Assembly: GCF_040183065.1 (NCBI RefSeq)
Contig: NC_091122.1
Coordinates: 80,725,455 to 80,789,454, forward strand
From: Periplaneta americana
Lineage: Eukaryota; Arthropoda; Insecta; Blattodea; Blattidae
DNA length: 64,000 nucleotides
Direction: 5' to 3'
The position numbers and the translations under genes are program-made. Below, piece by piece: positions 59,193-64,000 of the stretch (position 1 is its first letter; the number at the start of each line of letters is the position of its first letter). The notes under the pieces are model-generated. The model worked only from the letters and a program-made list of their open reading frames with translations. It ran no database searches and had not been told where the DNA came from.

Positions 59193-61375
59193 TTTATTTT
59201 AGCTGGCAGAGTTAAGGCCGTAAGGCCTTCTCTTCCACACAACCAGCAAAAAGTGTATATACATATGCATGAACTTACAAAGAATTCAACAATTTGATTT
59301 AGATGAGAGTTACATGTATACAAGAGTTATTTACGAATTAAACAACAAAATAATATGAACTATTAATTAAACACTGAAATAAACTGGGTAGCAGAATTAA
59401 ACTAAAATACATAGAATGTTAATATATTTCAAATTATATTAGATAATAGAAAGAGATTATTATGAGACAATTTTGAAAATGCAGCACAATCAGGATGATG
59501 TCTAAAGAAAAAAAGCAACAGTGTAGTCAGTAATATTTTAAATCAGTATGATTGGAGTGAAATGCTAATAAGGTTATCTTTTAAGCTGTTCTTAAAGGTG
59601 TTTGTTGTCTTGCAGCCCCTAATACTTTGTGACAAGGAATTCCATTGACGCGAGGTGGATATTGTAAAAGATGAGGAATAACAAGATGTTCTATGAAGAG
59701 GTATATTTAGCGTGCCACAGATAAGTGATCTGGTATTTACGTCGTGGTTAGAGTATAGATAAGAGAAACGAGACGAAAGGTAATTTGGTGTTGAGGTGTG
59801 CAGAATTCGAAAGAGTAAAGACAAAGAGTGTAAAGTTCTGCGTTCTTTAAGTCGGAGCCACGAGAGACTTGCGAAGGACGGTGATATGTGATCATATCGT
59901 CGGATGTTGCACACGTATCTGATGCACATATTCTGAGCTCGCTGTAACTTGACTGACAGTTCAGAACTTAGATCACTTAACAAAACGTCACAATAATCGA
60001 AGTGCGGCATTACTAGGGTTTGTACTAGGGTAAGTTTTAGTTGCTGGGGCAAGAAGTTTCTCAAGCGACTCAAAGAGTGAAAGGAGGAACAGATTTTCTT
60101 TATCGTTTCTTTAACTTGAAGATTCCAACTTAGATTATTATCAAAAAAGAAGCCAAGATTTTTTACGACAGATGAATAAGGGATTAGCGTGTTGTTAAGG
60201 GTAACAACTGAAAGATTACTGTTATTAAGGGAGTTAACTACACACTTATGTCCAATAATTATGGCTTGAGTCTTACTTGGGTTAAGTGCGAGTCCGAAAT
60301 TGGCCGCCCAAGTGGAGACAGTGGCTAGGTCACAATTTAACTTGTCAATCGATTCATTGATCGTATTGGGTCTGGAATGTATGTAAAGTTGTAGGTCGTC
60401 GGCATAGAGGTGATATCAGCAATACTGTAAGTTCTTTGATACGTCATTAATGTAGATAGAGAAAAGTAGTGGTCCTAATACGGAGCCCTGCGGCACTCCC
60501 GCCTTTGTGTATCGCCATTGGGAGAATTGATTATCAAGTGAAACACACTGTTGGCGGTCCCGTAGGTAGGAGTCCATCCAGCTCAAGGTATTGTCTGATA
60601 GGTGCAAAGTTTTCATCTTTGCAAGAAGCAAGTCGATATCAACAGAACCAAAGGCATTGCTGAAATCGAGAAGAGTTAGTGCCGTTACTTCACCCCTATC
60701 CATAGCTTCACGGATGTCCTCGGTCAGTTTAAGTAGGGCTGTAGTAGTGCTGTGTCCATGCCTAAAACCCGATTGATAGTCATCGAGGAGTTTGTGTTCG
60801 TCGAGATAGTTCGTAAGTTGTCCGTGTACAATATGTTCTAATGCTTTTGAAAGAGTGGGAAGAATTGATATCGGTCTGTATTGGTTTACTGTAGAAGGTG
60901 TGTTAGATTTAGGTAAAGGTTTCACTAATGCCATTTTCCAGAGTGAGGGGTAGGACCCAGTCGTAATAGATGCATTGAATATATGGGTGACGGTCGGCAG
61001 AATCACATCTATTATTTTATACAGGAGAGTGATATTTATATTGTCTACACCTTGGGCTTTAGATTTCATACATCGCAGCGTCTTCATTACGTCAGTCGGG
61101 TTAATGTATTTAAAGAAGAATTTATCCCATACAGGTTGGGGGCAAGATCTGAGAAATTCAAGAGTCTCTTTTTTATGTAATGGTTCAGGTGGAGCAGTGA
61201 CGAAATGTTCATTTAGACTATTGAGTGACAAGTTGATGTTATCTACCCGAGGCTTTGCTTTTGTTAGACCCAGGTTATTAAGGTTACGCCACAATTCTTT
61301 CGCACTGACCGAAGGTATAATAAGGGAATGTGCATGGCGTAATTTAGCATTTCTTACTGCTTGATTAATGACATG
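59139..61375 (-). mobile_element. CR1-like LINE, 5'-truncated
   Basis: ORF remnants at 60416-61294 and 59543-60073 on the minus strand, then a short 3' UTR and an (ATT)n tail (59139-59190). The endonuclease domain is missing. The truncation point at about 61375 lies 16 bp from a PLE unit. Confidence 0.75.
59543..61375 (-). pseudogene. LINE ORF2 reverse transcriptase (CR1-like)
   Basis: Minus strand: KALVKPLPKSN-type entry (MALVKPLPKSNTPSTVNQYR), YQSGFRHGHSTTTALLKLTE, ALTLLDFSNAFGSVDIDLLL (catalytic Asp), AGVPQGSVLGPLLFSIYIND, then, after a frame change at about 60416, YADDLQLYIHSRP. C-terminal: RNFLPQQLKLTLVQTLVMPH, FDYCDVL, and RQWNSLSQSIRGCKT. Typical CR1/Daphne-group architecture after the RT palm. 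Confidence 0.8.
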
Positions 61376-61391
61376 TATTCAAAAAGTAAAG

Positions 61392-62863
61392 CATATGCAT
61401 ATATGTCCTTTGTATTGTTAATAATTATTAGAGTGTAAACATCAAATATATGTATGCTAAGAGTTAAAATTTAATGATGCCATATTTTATGGTAGTTGGT
61501 AACTGAAGTTCTATGAAATATTTTGTCACTCGAGTTGATGAGGTGATTAAGACATCTGAAATTAATGAAAAAGGGAATTTTACGAAAAGTAAGTTAACTT
61601 ACATCCCAAATTACCTTTACCTGTGAAACAGAACATAACAGAAGCATTAATTTTCTTGATCTGAACGTAAAAATTAAAAAAACCCAAATTTGTCTGCAGT
61701 ATTTATCGGAAAACCACTTCTATTAATTATACATTACGTCAAACCTCTAATCACCCATATTCCCACAAAATTAGCAAATTAGGGTTTTTAGTTGATCGTT
61801 TGATCAACACCCCCCTCAATAAGCAAGCTTACCTAAAAGAATACAAATATATTTACAAGTAGCCATCGAAAATGGTTTCAATAAAAAGATGATTCAGAAT
61901 TTCATTCAGAATAGAACTCGAAAATTAAAAAAATAAGACAGTCCCCACTACTCTACAACCTTCAGAACCCAAAAATACCAAAAACTGGAATTCGATGACT
62001 TATATTGGTAAAATTAACACTCGACTTTCCACCTTTTTCAAAAAAGAAAATATAAACATCACCTACAAAACCAAGAATAAATTAAATAGCATAATCCCTA
62101 ATAAAATTAGAAACACACTAACAAATATCTACATAGCAGAGTTTATCAACTAAACTGTACCAATTGCAATATGAAATATATTAGTCAAACAAAAAGAACT
62201 TTCACACTAGGTATAAAGAACATAAATCCGACTTCATTAACAACAGAAATAGGCTGAATCAAAATTTGCTTCACACTTAATCAACACTGGCCACGAACTA
62301 AATAGTATTCATAACACATTACAGATCTTAAAAACAATAAATGATCCATATCTTATCAATTCAGCTGAAGAATATTTCATTGCATTAAATTATAATCAAA
62401 TGCACAATTGTTAAATGAACAAATCCCGAATCCCTAAAATCCTCTATTCCGTATCACCATTTAACTATTTATCAAGATGTTCCGCCTGGTGTTTCAATAA
62501 AACTCCCCTCCCCTTTTCCACCCACATTCTACATAGTACATACGATCAGTCACAAGCCATGTAATGTGTCGAGTTGACTATAGATCTAACTTTGCTCCAT
62601 CTTTAACATCGTAAGTATTAACAGAAAAGCACTATTGATACTCCCCAATTAATTCTCTTTTCTAACTATCGTTCGTAAAATCCTCTTTTTCATTAATTTC
62701 AGATGTCTTAATCACCTCATTGACTCAAGTGACAAAATATATCATAGAACTTCAATTACCAACTACCATAAAATATGGCATCATTAAATTTTAACTAGCA
62801 TACATATATTTTATGTTTACACTCTAGTAATTATTAACAATACAAAGGACATACATGCATATG
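61392..62863 (+). mobile_element. Penelope-like element between long inverted arms
   Basis: Arms of about 193 bp (61392-61586 and 62672-62863) are inverted: CATATGCATATATGTCC against GGACATACATGCATATG outside, GACATCTGAAATTAATGAAA against its inverse inside. Between them are the RT end (NFLDLNVKIKKTQICLQ, RQTSNHPYSHKISKLGFLVD) and a GIY-YIG domain (QLNCTNCNMKYISQTKRTF, INTGHELNSIHNTLQI, SAEEYFIALNYNQMHN). Most of the RT is absent. Fossil copy. Confidence 0.75.
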
Positions 62864-63024
62864 TGGAGTGTCATTTCAAATTGTATTAAATGCAGAAAAA
62901 CACATTTTATAGGAAACATGAAAAATGTTTCACGGCTAATATAATGAAAATATTTTTGATATCTTAATGTCAATTTTTAGGCATTGTGAAATAACACCAA
63001 ATGTAATAAACACTGGTACTGATT

Positions 63025-63333
63025 TTGCAGTGTAGGCTATCACGGCCGGAGTCTATAGATCTAGATTCATTTTCCGGGCTGAGAGGCCGTGGTCTATTGG
63101 TTGGTTTTATACCAGACGTTTCGTCTGCAACTGCGGCAGACATCTTCAGTGGAGTGGTATCCGAGGTCGCAAGACTCTTCTCGGCGTACCTGAGGCAACT
63201 GATGTACGCCGAGAAGAGTCTTGTGACCTCGGATACCACTCCACTGAAGATGTCTGCCGCAGTTGCAGACGAAACGTCTGGTATAAAACCAACCAATAGA
63301 CCACGGCCTCTCAGCCCGGAAAATGAATCTAGA
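63025..63333. mobile_element. PLE-derived palindrome with 13-bp TSD and two hammerhead-like motifs
   Basis: Exact duplication ACTGGTACTGATT at 63012-63024 and 63334-63346. Arms 63060-63189 and 63204-63333 (130 bp each) are almost perfect inverted copies around a 14-base spacer. Each arm contains CTGAAGA-T-GTCTGC ... GCAGAC-GAAACG-TC. The left side has an extra PLE terminus (TGTAGGCTATCACGGCCGG). The long ORFs read through it on both strands have the same protein because of the symmetry and are not genes. Confidence 0.85.
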
Positions 63334-63714
63334 ACTGGTACTGATTGTTTAATCTAATGTAAGATGTTGTCAATTGAAGTTTGCACTTAATACATTTTGC
63401 ACCATCACAAGGGATATAATACGTTTTGAAGCAATTTTGTGACATAATACGATTTGCATCTATAAACCATGCCGAATTGTGCCCTGTCATTAGGCAGTTT
63501 TTTCTGTGCTTTTTACAGCAGCATACTAGATAGAACGATATATCAATAGTTTTTATTGCTTTCTGCTGGAAAAAATAATGATAAGGAACAGCGAGTTTCG
63601 TACCTGCAACCCTTCGGATGGAGCTGCCTAAAGAGACATACTTTGGATTGTGCTGCCACCCGGGTCGATTTCTAACTCACATTGAATATAAATTTTAAAT
63701 AATTATGCCATCTA

Positions 63715-63925
63715 CAGGGTGAGCACAAAGTTTCGTTACCTCCTTAAATTTCTGAAATACCTCAAATATGCACACTATTGATGTAATTCTAGTCATAATT
63801 CAAACATACAAACAAAATAACCACTGTACACCGTGTATACCTAAGTGTCTAAAGAGTCAGTATGTTCCCCATTATTCTCATGACACAAAAATAATATGGA
63901 GTAGTGGGACTTTGTGCTCACCTTG
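63715..63925. mobile_element. mariner-type MITE, 211 bp
   Basis: Ends CAGGGTGAGCACAAAGT and the inverse ACTTTGTGCTCACCTTG, each flanked by TA (63713-63714, 63926-63927). No coding capacity. 63350-63712 shows nothing else. Confidence 0.8.
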
Positions 63926-64000
63926 TATACTTTATTCTTCAATCCTTATGTATCAGTATTTTATTAAGCTCTATAACAAAATTATTAAATATGGTATGAA

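Noticed and set aside
59132-59323. ORF ending in poly-Tyr
   Set aside because: Read-through of the (ATT)n microsatellite.
61505-61580. Hammerhead in the arms of the PLE at 61.4 kb (TTGATGAGGTG...CATCTGAAAT)
   Set aside because: The core begins with T, and stem II pairs only if the invariant A is used up; not adequate.
62970-63357. Two overlapping ORFs of about 110 codons with the same protein on both strands
   Set aside because: Pure consequence of the palindrome; no codon bias or homology.

Overview
The window is eukaryotic and looks like an insect genome, probably polyneopteran and possibly cockroach- or termite-like. The evidence is AT-rich DNA with spliced coding fragments, insect-type tRNA-derived SINEs (32.6, 39.1, 47.5, 52.6, 54.0 kb), a fragment of insect mitochondrial DNA with UGA read as Trp, and many insect-type transposons. 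There is no operon structure. Almost every recognisable ORF belongs to a transposable element, most are broken, and several elements sit inside one another. The species call is inference; the mobile-element calls come from motifs, terminal repeats and target-site duplications (TSDs) read directly.

Layout. 0-4.6 kb: weak candidate exons, a foldback MITE in a duplicated sequence, a LINE fragment and a Harbinger fragment. 4.6-12.6 kb: a roughly 7.9-kb inverted composite of a Penelope-like element (PLE) and a Jockey-clade LINE. It holds a short GC-rich hairpin (6016-6438) whose arms carry dense one-directional A-to-G change. 12.9-18 kb: two THAP/P-element transposases arranged head to head. 19-24.8 kb: a degenerate THAP fragment, two unrecognised candidate genes and MITEs. 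24.9-28.4 kb: a LINE inserted in a SINE. 28.4-35 kb: AT-rich, with one SINE and one dispersed repeat. 35-42 kb: a nine-exon transposase-like pseudogene on the minus strand, whose introns hold a duplicated histone-H3-like fragment, a 2-kb element built on a 557-bp triple repeat, a SINE and a mariner relic. 42.5-46.1 kb: a hAT transposon with a SINE inside. 46.2-46.5 kb: a COX1/CYTB nuclear mitochondrial chimera. 47-51 kb: MITEs, a repeated coding-like sequence and a Tc1-like element. 51.8-56.9 kb: a probable large DNA transposon with SINEs and an inverted PLE unit, the latter carrying its own MITE. 57-64 kb: three LINE remnants, two more inverted PLE units and a mariner-type MITE.

Main message. 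The strongest signal is the A-to-G hypermutated hairpin. Against the LINE copy 4.5 kb away, one arm has about 54 A-to-G changes among about 62 substitutions and the other about 26 among about 35, all on the same strand (minus), while the loop between them is unchanged at its A positions. That is the expected footprint of ADAR-type editing of a double-stranded RNA that was later copied into DNA. It lies inside a PLE-derived palindrome, and all four PLE-derived units in the window are inverted structures, three of them with a hammerhead-like motif in the repeated ends.
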